Assembly (NCBI GenBank): GCA_017510705.1
Contig: JAFWMO010000007.1
Span: 1-64,000 of the forward strand
DNA from: Candidatus Saccharimonadota bacterium
Lineage (GTDB): Bacteria > Patescibacteriota > Saccharimonadia > Saccharimonadales > Saccharimonadaceae
DNA length: 64,000 nt
Reading direction: 5' to 3'
Shown: positions 14,088-22,973 of the stretch, piece after piece
Position numbering within the stretch: the stretch's first letter is position 1
Layout of the letters: every line of letters starts with the position of its first letter
Program-made: the position numbers and the translations under genes
The notes under the pieces: model-generated
Seen by the model: only the letters and a program-made list of their open reading frames with translations
Told to the model about the DNA's origin: nothing
Database searches by the model: none

Positions 14088-15725
14088 ATGGAATTAAACT
14101 ATACCACAAAAATCAAAGAATTAATCGACAATCTAAAGGCACGCTGTAATAGTGCTGGATTAGGTGGCGATGGCAACGAATACAAAGTCATTACGCAAAG
14201 TTTTCTCTACAAGTTTTTAAATGATAAGTTCCTGCACGATGTTGTCAATGTAGAGCCAAAACTAGAAAACGTCTCAAATATTACCGAAGCCCTAGAATCA
14301 ATGAGCGAAGATGGTTACAATCTCATGCTCGCAAGGCTCGGTGGCAATTCGGCAAAGCTCAAGCCCGAACATTTAATTACGACTCTATTCAACCGCCAAA
14401 ACGAAAGCGAGTTCCACAAACTATTTAATGATACGCTCCACGACATCGCTGTTATGAATACAGGTACATTTTCCGTCCATACCGACGAAGGCACCGATGT
14501 TCTCCTGTTCGACAACGAACTCTTTAGCTCTGTAAGTGATAGTAGTAAGCGTAACTCCCTTGCTCGCGCAGTTATCAACCTACTTGCTAACGAAAAGCTA
14601 GACTTCTCGATGGCTTTTGACCAAGGTTTCGACTTCTTCTCTACCATCTTTGAATATATGATTAAGGACTACAACGCAAACGGTGGCGGCGTCTATGCTG
14701 AATACTACACACCTCGTTCTGTCGCTCGTATTATGGCGGACATCCTTGTAGGTGATGAGAAGCCAGAAAACGTGAAGATTCTCGACCCAAGTGCTGGCTC
14801 AGGCACACTCCTTATGAGTATCGCCCACAAGATTGGCTCGGAAAATTGTAGTATCTACTCGCAGGATATTTCCCAGAAATCTTCAAACTTACTCCGCCTA
14901 AATCTTATTTTGAATAACCTCGCGCACTCAATCTCCCACGTAGTAGAGGGTAATACAATTACTCATCCGGCTCACCAAAATATCGTCAAAGACGAGGGCT
15001 TCGACTACATCGTAAGCAACCCGCCTTTTAAACTAGACTTCTCCGAGTATCGTGATGAAGTAGCGAATAATGAAGCTAACGCTGAAAGATTCTTCGCAGG
15101 AGTACCGACTATCCCGAATAAGAAAAAGGAGTCGATGGCGATTTATCTGTTGTTTATTCAGCACATCATGCACTCGCTAGGTGAACATGGCAAAGCTGCC
15201 GTAGTTGTACCAACAGGCTTTATTACCGCGCAAAGTGGTATTGAAAAAGCTATCCGCGAAAGACTAGTCGAAAGACATTGGCTAAAGGGCGTCGTATCTA
15301 TGCCATCAAACATCTTCGCTACTACTGGCACAAATGTTTCGGTAGTGTTCATCGACAAAGATGGTGGCGACAAAATCACGCTCGTTGACGCGTCTAAGCT
15401 CGGCGAAAAGATTAAAGAGGGTAAGAATCAGCGCACGATTCTATCGCCAGATGAAGAGCGACAGATAATAGAGGCATTTGCCAGCGACGAAGACATTGAA
15501 GATTTTTCCGTCCATCCAAGCATTGGCGAAGTCAAAGAGAAGGGTTTCTCTTTGTCTGCTGGCCAATATTTTAAAATCAGAATAACGATTCCAAATATTA
15601 CCGAAGATGAGTTCAAAAGTCAAATTTCAAATTATCAAACCAGCCTAAACGGGCTCTTTAATGAATCCGAATTATTAAATAAAAAAATACAAGAGAGTCT
15701 CAAGGATTTAAAATATGGACTGTAG
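14088..15725 (+). CDS. hsdM: Type I restriction-modification methyltransferase, M subunit
   Basis: 545 aa N6-adenine methylase. SAM-binding motif I DPSAGSGTLL begins at residue 233 and catalytic motif IV NPPF is at 311-314. The N-terminal helical HsdM_N domain covers ~1-150 (YKVITQSFLYKFLNDKF) and the C-terminal coiled segment contacts HsdS. It works as M2S to protect host DNA and as R2M2S to restrict. Its end overlaps the small membrane-protein gene by 11 bp, unusual since hsdM is normally followed directly by hsdS. Confidence 0.95.
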   Translation: MELNYTTKIKELIDNLKARCNSAGLGGDGNEYKVITQSFLYKFLNDKFLHDVVNVEPKLENVSNITEALESMSEDGYNLMLARLGGNSAKLKPEHLITTLFNRQNESEFHKLFNDTLHDIAVMNTGTFSVHTDEGTDVLLFDNELFSSVSDSSKRNSLARAVINLLANEKLDFSMAFDQGFDFFSTIFEYMIKDYNANGGGVYAEYYTPRSVARIMADILVGDEKPENVKILDPSAGSGTLLMSIAHKIGSENCSIYSQDISQKSSNLLRLNLILNNLAHSISHVVEGNTITHPAHQNIVKDEGFDYIVSNPPFKLDFSEYRDEVANNEANAERFFAGVPTIPNKKKESMAIYLLFIQHIMHSLGEHGKAAVVVPTGFITAQSGIEKAIRERLVERHWLKGVVSMPSNIFATTGTNVSVVFIDKDGGDKITLVDASKLGEKIKEGKNQRTILSPDEERQIIEAFASDEDIEDFSVHPSIGEVKEKGFSLSAGQYFKIRITIPNITEDEFKSQISNYQTSLNGLFNESELLNKKIQESLKDLKYGL

Positions 15726-16242
15726 CCAAAGCTTCCTAACAAATATTATATGTATAGTAGTTGGTGGCGTCTTGGCCTTAATTCCTACCATCATCAATTT
15801 ATTCAGCAGCTTTAGGCAACACAAAAAACAAACCATATATAATAAACAAATCGAAAAACTATCAACCTTATACGAAAAAGTTACAATCTCATCAATGGAC
15901 ATAGAAACATACATGAACCCACTTTCTCGCACCGACAAAGAAGAACTCAAGAAGAAAAGTGAATTAGCTCAAGAAAGTTTTCGGGATATGGCCTCTTTCT
16001 TCTATAAAAATAAAATTTTTTTCCCGAACAATATAGCAAAAGATGTTGAAAAACTGATTAATTCTATGTGGAAGAAAGCTGCTTCATTTGAATTTGCCTA
16101 TAACTATGATGGCAAACAAGAAATGAACAAATTATGGGAGGAGCAAAAAAATTGGCATATCGCAGTAATTCTTAAGGCGATTGAAGCGGAAATTAAATCT
16201 CATATTGGTTTAAAGGATAAGGATGACCATGGAGAAGATTAG
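15715..16242 (+). CDS. Small single-pass membrane protein embedded in the hsd operon
   Basis: 175 aa, not recognised. Residues ~8-30 (FLTNIICIVVGGVLALIPTIINLF) form one transmembrane helix near the N-terminus; the rest is charged and helical (KQTIYNKQIEKLSTLYEKV..., DKEELKKKSELAQESFRDMASFFYKN), likely cytoplasmic and partly coiled-coil. It overlaps hsdM by 11 bp and hsdS by 20 bp, so it is translated as part of the restriction operon. It could anchor the complex at the membrane, where incoming DNA enters, or be an independent accessory. Start ATG 15715 has no strong ribosome site and probably relies on coupling. Confidence 0.7.
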   Translation: MDCSQSFLTNIICIVVGGVLALIPTIINLFSSFRQHKKQTIYNKQIEKLSTLYEKVTISSMDIETYMNPLSRTDKEELKKKSELAQESFRDMASFFYKNKIFFPNNIAKDVEKLINSMWKKAASFEFAYNYDGKQEMNKLWEEQKNWHIAVILKAIEAEIKSHIGLKDKDDHGED

Positions 16243-17482
16243 AATAGGCGACATTTGTATATTCGAAAATGGCGATCGCGGAGAAAACTATCCGTCAAAG
16301 AAAGACTTCGTCGGTAGAGGTATCCCTTTTATTAATTCTGGCAACATCTCGAATGGAAAAATCGAGGATGCTGATTTGAATTACATAACAGAGGAGAAAT
16401 ATAATAAGTTACGAGCTGGCAAAACTTCTAAGGGTGATTTCGTTTTTACTCTGCGCGGTTCATTGGGCAAAAATGCTATTATAGAATTTGATAAGTGCGC
16501 AATCGCTTCCATGCTAGTGATAATGCGACCAGATGAAACTAAAATAGATAAGACGTTCTTCAGGTATGCTATGAATTCGCCGTGGTTAGAAAAACAGGTA
16601 GCAAATGTAGATAACGGCAGCATACAAGGCAATTTGGGCGTTTCTAATGTTAAAGATTTCTTTATTCCTTTTCCTAATATTATAGAGCAGAAGAAGATCG
16701 CTTCAATTTTAGCTACCTTAGACAACAAAATTTCGACTAATAATAAGATTATTGAGACCTCGGAAAAACTCATGCGCGAGATTTACAATTATTGGTTTGT
16801 GCAGTTTGATTTTCCTGACGAGAACGGTCGCCCATACAAATCTTCTGGCGGAGAGATGGTATATGACGAGAAACTCAAGCGAGAAATCCCGAAAAGGTGG
16901 AGAGTGCAAAATCTCCTTAAGAACGATTTATGCAAGGATATAAAGCCAGGAATTGATAAGTTTGATGGCGTTAAAACATATTATGCAACCGCAGATGTAA
17001 TAAATGGCGAGATGGGCGTTGGTGCGCAAATCGATTACGACAATAGGGAGAGTAGAGCAAATATGCAACCGAAGCCGAATAGTGTTTGGTTTGCGAAGAT
17101 GAAAAACAGCATAAAGCATATAACGGTTGTGCCGACATCTGATGATTTGATTGAAAGTTCAGTCTTTTCGACTGGCTTCTTTGGGCTTAAATGTGAGCCT
17201 GAAACGCTTCCGTATATTAGGAGTTTTATATATAGCGATTACTTCGAAAAGGTCAAAGACCTCAACTCCAATGGAGCTACAATGGAAGCGATTAACAACG
17301 ATGGCGTAAGGAATGTTAAGCTGTTAATCCCAGATGGAATAATCCTTAAGAAATACTCTGAAGCCGTTGGTGCATGCCTTTCCCAAAATGACACACTTAG
17401 GAAAGAAAACGCAAAACTCATCTCTCTTCGCGACTGGCTACTACCAATGCTAATGAATGGGCAGATTGTCATCTCCCAATGA
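16223..17482 (+). CDS. hsdS: Type I restriction-modification specificity subunit
   Basis: 419 aa. Two target-recognition domains are visible: TRD1 ~1-160 (IRIGDICIFENGDRG ... SVLGKNAIIEF-like strands) and TRD2 ~225-375. They are separated by the central conserved helix (QKKIASILATLDNKISTNNKIIETSEKLMREIYNYWF) and closed by the distal helix (LRKENAKLISLRDWLLPMLMNGQI). It reads the bipartite DNA target and holds two HsdM copies. Stop TGA overlaps the next ATG (ATGA). One intact hsdS and no inverted partial copies were seen, so phase switching by recombination is not suggested here. Confidence 0.9.
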   Translation: MTMEKIRIGDICIFENGDRGENYPSKKDFVGRGIPFINSGNISNGKIEDADLNYITEEKYNKLRAGKTSKGDFVFTLRGSLGKNAIIEFDKCAIASMLVIMRPDETKIDKTFFRYAMNSPWLEKQVANVDNGSIQGNLGVSNVKDFFIPFPNIIEQKKIASILATLDNKISTNNKIIETSEKLMREIYNYWFVQFDFPDENGRPYKSSGGEMVYDEKLKREIPKRWRVQNLLKNDLCKDIKPGIDKFDGVKTYYATADVINGEMGVGAQIDYDNRESRANMQPKPNSVWFAKMKNSIKHITVVPTSDDLIESSVFSTGFFGLKCEPETLPYIRSFIYSDYFEKVKDLNSNGATMEAINNDGVRNVKLLIPDGIILKKYSEAVGACLSQNDTLRKENAKLISLRDWLLPMLMNGQIVISQ

Positions 17483-19401
17483 GCCTATCCAGCAATGCTT
17501 TCAAAAAGAAAGCCCAAGATATAGAATCCTTTATCGCGACTAGAAAAGACGCAATTGCATTTTTAGATGAAATAGTCAATACGGATATCGCTCAAGTTCA
17601 CAAAAAAGTTAACAAGTTTAAAGCCATTTCAAGAAAAGAACTAGGATTCTTAATAGGGTTGTTGTTAAAACAAAAGAATCTTTCACAATACTTGTCACCT
17701 CTAGACGCCCAATACAATAAAGACATAAAAATACTGAGAACAAAACTCGAAAACCTACACTACGAAATCTTCAGAAGACAAAACGGAAAAATAGTCGACA
17801 AAAACGAAGAATATTTTACCAGCGAATCTCTAGTAGAAACCACCTTCTACGAAGAATCCGGTTTCTACAATGACCAGCCCTTAATCCTCTCAAAATACCT
17901 ATATAAAAATAGCGAGCAATGGATTTTTAAAAATAAAGGGTTCAAGCTAGAGTCACTCACACATTTTTATTTTGCAACATGCAAAGTGTTAGAAAGAAAA
18001 CGATTGGAGTATTTCCAAAGTGGCAAGCATTACGATATAAACAATGTTTTCTTTTCACCCGAAGAAATAGTAAATGAAGGAATAAGTATACTTGGCAAAA
18101 ATGCAAAACTGACAAAACGAGAAACCATCAATATTATTAAAAGCTTCTCATGTAAAGCCGGATCGCAACTTCCTAGTTTTCATCGTCCCGGAGATGAAAA
18201 TTACTTAACATATTGCCCAATAATAGAAATCGACGAAAAGCACTTCTGGCTTCCACTTCCAGACATGTTAGCAATTGCAATTTATTTATCTCCACTTCAC
18301 TGGATGCGAGAAGATACCAATTATAAAAATATAGCAAATCAGAATATAGGTATAGCATTAGAAGACATCTGCGACGAAATAATTAGCAGAGTTTTCGACA
18401 AACACTATAAAACCGTAAAAATATACAAAGGCAAAGACACATATACAGATATTGACTCGTTGGCCATAATAGGAAATACCGCAATAATATTGCAAGCAAA
18501 AAACAAAAGAATGACACCAAATACCTTTGCTGGCGATATTAACTCTTTAAAACATGATTTTAGTATAGTTGTCCAAGAAGCATACAATCAAGGCGTAAGA
18601 TCCTCAGAGGCTATAAAACAAAAGAACATCTATACTTTTAGAGATAGAAACGGTAAAAAAATCATAATCCCCAACATTAATAAAACTATTATTCTATGTA
18701 TCTCCAGTGGAGTTTATTATGCTGGAGCAATTCAAGTAAATGAATACCTTAAGCAAAAACATCCAGATGCACAATTACCAGTTTTATTGAGCGCTTTTGA
18801 TCTTGACCTACTTACTAGATATATAACAAATCCTTACGAGTTGATTTTTTATTTAGAGTTACGGATCAACCAATATAAAAACATCACCAGTAATAACGAA
18901 ATAGCTCCGCTATCAGCATACCTATTTTCAGATATTCTACATAACAATAACTCAAATTATACATTATTAACCGATGATATCATCTCCTGTCTCGATGAAG
19001 ATTATTACGAAAACCAAAGTTATCGCAATCCAAAACCCAGTAAGCATTACAGCATGAGATTCAAAAATGCCCCATATTTCACAAACTTACTTGCTAATCT
19101 AGAAAAATCGAAACAAAAAGAAAAAGATATTATAATCCGCAAACTATTATCGCTCGCTATCGACGAAGCTATACATCTCTCAGATAAACTACAACAACAA
19201 TCTTTAAGCGTATTAAATAATAAACAACCAGAATTCTCTATCCTCTTTACCGATTTTGGTTTTAGCTATTTAGAAGAGTCAAATGACACTTTACCAAACT
19301 TATTGCAAAGAATCAAAAAAAGTTACAATGGATTTCCTTGGATTATTATTCTACAGAATAACACTAATCGGATAGATAACTTCATCTATTTGGATAACTA
19401 A
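17479..19401 (+). CDS. Putative nuclease of PD-(D/E)xK type, last gene of the hsd operon
   Basis: 640 aa; no known family name recalled. Residues 295-341 carry a nuclease-like core: acidic helix (ALEDICDE), D326 in TYTDIDSLAIIGNTAIILQAK, and Q339-x-K341, the form D-x(n)-(E/Q)xK used by many restriction-type nucleases. The N-terminal ~200 residues are helical and charged; the C-terminal half is mixed and ends FPWIIILQNN. It overlaps hsdS by 4 bp, so it is made with the restriction system. It may add a second cleavage activity or an abortive function. Codon use and AT-richness are higher than hsdR, a hint of separate acquisition. Confidence 0.65.
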   Translation: MSLSSNAFKKKAQDIESFIATRKDAIAFLDEIVNTDIAQVHKKVNKFKAISRKELGFLIGLLLKQKNLSQYLSPLDAQYNKDIKILRTKLENLHYEIFRRQNGKIVDKNEEYFTSESLVETTFYEESGFYNDQPLILSKYLYKNSEQWIFKNKGFKLESLTHFYFATCKVLERKRLEYFQSGKHYDINNVFFSPEEIVNEGISILGKNAKLTKRETINIIKSFSCKAGSQLPSFHRPGDENYLTYCPIIEIDEKHFWLPLPDMLAIAIYLSPLHWMREDTNYKNIANQNIGIALEDICDEIISRVFDKHYKTVKIYKGKDTYTDIDSLAIIGNTAIILQAKNKRMTPNTFAGDINSLKHDFSIVVQEAYNQGVRSSEAIKQKNIYTFRDRNGKKIIIPNINKTIILCISSGVYYAGAIQVNEYLKQKHPDAQLPVLLSAFDLDLLTRYITNPYELIFYLELRINQYKNITSNNEIAPLSAYLFSDILHNNNSNYTLLTDDIISCLDEDYYENQSYRNPKPSKHYSMRFKNAPYFTNLLANLEKSKQKEKDIIIRKLLSLAIDEAIHLSDKLQQQSLSVLNNKQPEFSILFTDFGFSYLEESNDTLPNLLQRIKKSYNGFPWIIILQNNTNRIDNFIYLDN

Positions 19402-19403
19402 AA

Positions 19404-21161
19404 CTAGTTATCCTGCATAAACTTTGAAATTGGGTAAGCGCAAAAATCCTCTTGCTCCTTTTTAGATAAATCCCTAAAAATTTTCCGTGCCTCTACCTTA
19501 GAATCTAAAAGCAAACAGCAACAAAGCTTCGCCATAGGAACAGAAGTTTTATCTTTTATGGCAATTATCTCCTCAAAATCAGTCTCCTCCATCATCCCGA
19601 GCCTTTTTTTAATTTGCTGCTTATTAATAAAGTATATATCATGGTTACTTTTATCATATTTAATTAAATTATTTAGCAACCAATCGGCATACAGTAGCAA
19701 TTCGTCATTGTTATTTTCATCATATGCTTTTATCACATTAAGAGCTTGCAAATTTGCCAACCCATATTCCCCATCGGATAATTCGTCCCATCTTATACTG
19801 TTTCTCGCATCATCCAAGTTGATATCATCTGCAAGAAAAACAATGGATGGTAAAACAAGAAAAGCATTCTTAGTATCAATATAGCTACCATTATTAAAGT
19901 TACATCTAAATTCACCATCCCAGGAATTATCATTATTCCAAATACTCTTTATGTCATATAAACCATCTTCTCTTTTAATAGAAAAAGTGGACAGTTTTAA
20001 TGTCCCAATTTGCACGCATCCAAAAATATTATCACTTAAACTAATTGGCTTTCTATTTTCCACTGCGTTCAGCCATTTACCAAGCACATTTAAGTCGTCT
20101 TCAGACCAATTATCTATAATAATATCAGTGTCAATACTATGTTTTTCTAAAGCACCAACAGTATTACTATATACCCCATATGCCTCGGTGAAATAGTCAG
20201 CGATTTTAGGATCAAAATCAAGACTCAAAGAAGAATCATTAATATATACTTTTCCTGTTTTTATGACATCTTGCAAGTACGTCAATTCTCGTAATCTTGA
20301 CCTGAATGAACCTCTAAGTCTAATTGTTAATTCATTTCTTGTTAAATTAATTGAGAACGAATTACCAAAGCGAAATAATTCCTCATGCTCAGAGTTTAAT
20401 TCAGAAATATTACCATTTGAAAAAATAATTCTTCCAGAAGAATCCTTAACTACGGCCGAATTCAACATCTCTACACTCATCATTTTTCCACGTGATACAT
20501 TAACGGTATGTCCAAGTTCGTCCAAAGTGTAAAAATAATTATCCTTATCCAACAAATTATTTATTGCATCAAATACGCTATTGCCATAACTCCTGAATTC
20601 GATTGACTTACCATATTTCGCTTGATAAATCGGATTGTCAAAGAAATTGCTACTCAACCCGCCCTGCATTTTTTTGTCATAATTAAACTGTTCGCAAATA
20701 CGATAAAAAGTAGGAATGTTCTCAATAGATTGTACTTTTATAGAAGGATTTTTCTTTTTTGATCTATGCTGTTTATCCAGTATTTTATCTATTTCATACG
20801 GCATCAAAGACGCATAATAAAGCTTCTTCTCAGTATAGCCATTTCTGAACAGGCAGACTATAAGTATAGTACCATTTTTAGCTTTATAATTTTCCAATTG
20901 CCATTCTTTAATCTCATTAAAGCTAAAACCATCCATAAATCTTTTATTCCCTATAGAACGACCTTTAACTTGAAAATCTATACTATATTTAATTTTCCTT
21001 TTATCCCTTTCATAAAAATCAACATTACCATCCCAAATTGGTCCTCTATCCCCTTCTTTAATATCGTACCGCAATGGCACGTTCAACGTCATTTCGTCCA
21101 AAATGCCACGAAACTGCGTAATCGCCATACTTTCAACTCTATCGCTCGGCAATCTAGTCAT
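19404..21161 (-). CDS. DUF4365-like protein with nuclease-type N-terminus
   Basis: 585 aa. The first ~110 residues match the DUF4365 pattern: an acidic N-terminal helix (Glu10), Asp44 in GPIWDGNVDF, and a strand FQVKG with Gln64-x-Lys66, followed by the helix and strand TILIVCLFRNG. DUF4365 is a restriction-endonuclease-like fold found in defence loci. Residues ~200-585 are not recognised. The gene ends 2 bp from the previous one in tail-to-tail order, so it is a separate transcription unit, probably an additional defence gene. Confidence 0.6.
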   Translation of the reverse strand: MTRLPSDRVESMAITQFRGILDEMTLNVPLRYDIKEGDRGPIWDGNVDFYERDKRKIKYSIDFQVKGRSIGNKRFMDGFSFNEIKEWQLENYKAKNGTILIVCLFRNGYTEKKLYYASLMPYEIDKILDKQHRSKKKNPSIKVQSIENIPTFYRICEQFNYDKKMQGGLSSNFFDNPIYQAKYGKSIEFRSYGNSVFDAINNLLDKDNYFYTLDELGHTVNVSRGKMMSVEMLNSAVVKDSSGRIIFSNGNISELNSEHEELFRFGNSFSINLTRNELTIRLRGSFRSRLRELTYLQDVIKTGKVYINDSSLSLDFDPKIADYFTEAYGVYSNTVGALEKHSIDTDIIIDNWSEDDLNVLGKWLNAVENRKPISLSDNIFGCVQIGTLKLSTFSIKREDGLYDIKSIWNNDNSWDGEFRCNFNNGSYIDTKNAFLVLPSIVFLADDINLDDARNSIRWDELSDGEYGLANLQALNVIKAYDENNNDELLLYADWLLNNLIKYDKSNHDIYFINKQQIKKRLGMMEETDFEEIIAIKDKTSVPMAKLCCCLLLDSKVEARKIFRDLSKKEQEDFCAYPISKFMQDN

Positions 21162-21229
21162 TTATGTCTATTCCCTTTATTACTTTTATAATCTCCTCCA
21201 CCGAAAAACGATACGCCCAATACAATCAT

Positions 21230-22375
21230 CTACTTAAACAACTCCAAATACTCACTATACTCATATAACCGATTCCTCGAAAATCCAGTTATCTCTTTCA
21301 AAATTCCCAGCTTTACCAATTCGCTAATCAACATATTCGTTGCAGTAGAAGAAAGTCCCACAATCTCCGAAGCCTTTTTTGAATCCACAATCGGAAATCC
21401 ATACATCATGTTGAGCAGCTTAGAAGCACTTTGTGCCCTCTTCCCTAACGATAATATTTTCTGATCATTCTTGGCTTTCAAATCTATTATTTTTTGCAAC
21501 GTTTCGCAAGACTGTCTCGCAGTTCTAGCCACCGCTACCAAAAAGAACTTCACCCAACGCTCCAAATCATTATTAAATCTCACAGCATCCAAAGCGTCAT
21601 AATACTGCGTCCTATTCTTTGCAAAGTAATCCGACAAGTATAATACTGGTTTCGATAGTTTCTTCTTCTCAATCAAAAACAAAACAATCACCAACCTGCC
21701 CAATCTACCATTTCCATCCAAAAACGGATGGACTGTCTCAAATTGATAATGGCTCACCGCAGCTTTAATTAGAAGCGGCGTCGTTAGTGCTTTGTCATTC
21801 CAATAATGGTCCAAATCCCCCATCAACCCATCTACTTCTTCAGGAATTGGTGGCACAAAATGCGCATCTCTAATAGTTGCTCCACCAATCCAGTTCTGAG
21901 TCTTCCGAATCTCGCCAGGCGTTTTATACTCACCTCTCGCTCCAGCAATCAACACCTTATGCGTAGATTTCAGCAAATTTGTTGCCAAAGGGTATTTTTC
22001 TAATTCGCCAATTGCAAAACGCATCGCCTTGATATAATTCTGCACTTCCAGCCAATCATCTCTGCGTTCAGGATCAATGTTTTCTTCGTCCATCATTGCT
22101 TCGTCAATCTCTGTCTTTGTACCCTCAATCTTGCTTGATGCTGTAGCTTCCTTCGCTTCGTGCATCTTGATAAAGAACTCCACATTGGGAACCAACTTAG
22201 AATAAGCACTCAACTCACCCAGATTCTGAGTGGCTTCTTCCAATAGTAAACTCATATTCGGATCATTAAATGTTATTTTGTCTGGCAAAAAATTGGGCAT
22301 AAAATATTTATACTCAAAATCAGTCCCAGACGACGCAGTCATAAACTTACCAGCCTCAAAATTATAGTTTTCCAT
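21230..22375 (-). CDS. Fic-family protein (probable AMPylase) with winged-helix tail
   Basis: 381 aa. The Fic motif HPFLDGNGRLGR is complete at residues 216-227, with catalytic His216. An N-terminal inhibitory helix of class II type is present (S80-x-x-x-E84-G85 in SSKIEG), whose Glu blocks ATP's gamma-phosphate. The C-terminus (~320-381) is a winged-helix DNA-binding fold (KKASEIVGLSSTATNMLISELVKLGIL), as in the common Fic_N-Fic-wHTH proteins. Such proteins attach AMP to targets and often control their own gene. Leaderless promoter with TACAAT 6 nt before the ATG. No antitoxin gene is adjacent. Confidence 0.9.
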   Translation of the reverse strand: MENYNFEAGKFMTASSGTDFEYKYFMPNFLPDKITFNDPNMSLLLEEATQNLGELSAYSKLVPNVEFFIKMHEAKEATASSKIEGTKTEIDEAMMDEENIDPERRDDWLEVQNYIKAMRFAIGELEKYPLATNLLKSTHKVLIAGARGEYKTPGEIRKTQNWIGGATIRDAHFVPPIPEEVDGLMGDLDHYWNDKALTTPLLIKAAVSHYQFETVHPFLDGNGRLGRLVIVLFLIEKKKLSKPVLYLSDYFAKNRTQYYDALDAVRFNNDLERWVKFFLVAVARTARQSCETLQKIIDLKAKNDQKILSLGKRAQSASKLLNMMYGFPIVDSKKASEIVGLSSTATNMLISELVKLGILKEITGFSRNRLYEYSEYLELFK

Positions 22376-22381
22376 GCCTAT

Positions 22382-22387
22382 ATTGTA
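22382..22387 (-). promoter_or_regulatory. -10 box of the Fic gene (leaderless)
   Basis: TGATACAAT on the minus strand ends 6 nt before the ATG at 22375. Confidence 0.55.
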
Positions 22388-22498
22388 TCAAAATATTAAA
22401 TATTAGTCAAGTTTACAATAGAAAGTTGGATTATAAAATACAGTATTCCAACTTAAACACTTAACCTTGAATATAAAAAATCATAATACAACTTTTAT

Positions 22499-22711
22499 TT
22501 AACTCAAGCACCCACCAATCCTTTCACTCCTCCTCCCCACAAACTCCACCTCCCTCTCCAAAAATTCCAAATATCCCTCCGCCGTCTGCGGGATCGGATT
22601 ATCCGAAAAATCCTTCCATCCATCCCAAAACCTATCCCAATACCCCGGCGAATCAGAAGTAAAATCAAACCCTACGTCTATCATACTTCCATCAAATTGA
22701 TGTTCTTTCAT
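22499..22711 (-). CDS. Hypothetical protein, 70 aa, possibly a truncated gene
   Basis: Short ORF with its own TATAAT 6 nt before the ATG, which favours a real gene. The sequence is rich in aromatic and acidic residues (FDFTSDSPGYWDRFWDGWKDF). The opening 'FDFTSDSPGYW' recalls the N-terminus of DUF6994-type proteins, which are longer, so this may be the 5' fragment of a decayed gene. No function is offered. Confidence 0.45.
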   Translation of the reverse strand: MKEHQFDGSMIDVGFDFTSDSPGYWDRFWDGWKDFSDNPIPQTAEGYLEFLEREVEFVGRRSERIGGCLS

Positions 22712-22717
22712 AATACT

Positions 22718-22723
22718 ATTATA
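22718..22723 (-). promoter_or_regulatory. -10 box of the 70-aa gene (leaderless)
   Basis: TGATATAAT on the minus strand ends 6 nt before the ATG at 22711. Confidence 0.5.
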
Positions 22724-22741
22724 TCAACAACATATCCAACA

Positions 22742-22948
22742 CTACTTTTTCGACTTCAGCTTTGCTATAAAATTACCGAAAAATAGCCAAAGGCAAACAT
22801 AAAGCACTATCCCAGCCGGAATGCCAAGCCAAAGTGCTTGTAGCAATATACCAACTAGAAGCAAGACACCAGAAACAACGGTTACTATTACTAACCTGGT
22901 CGTTTCTTTTTTATCGAACGGTTCAGTGCTTCGCCTCCAATCATCCAT
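22742..22948 (-). CDS. Small two-helix membrane protein
   Basis: 68 aa. Two hydrophobic helices (~17-35 LVIVTVVSGVLLLVGILLQ and ~38-58) separated by a tight turn, a charged N-terminus and a lysine-rich C-terminus (KLKSKK) predict an N-in/C-in hairpin in the membrane. AAGGAG precedes the ATG, with TATAAT ~20 nt upstream of it. Function unknown. Confidence 0.65.
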   Translation of the reverse strand: MDDWRRSTEPFDKKETTRLVIVTVVSGVLLLVGILLQALWLGIPAGIVLYVCLWLFFGNFIAKLKSKK

Positions 22949-22973
22949 GGTATCTCCTTTCCACCATTATACT

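Noticed and set aside
16223-17482. Phase-variable hsdS inversion system
   Set aside because: Only one hsdS, no silent copies or recombinase nearby.
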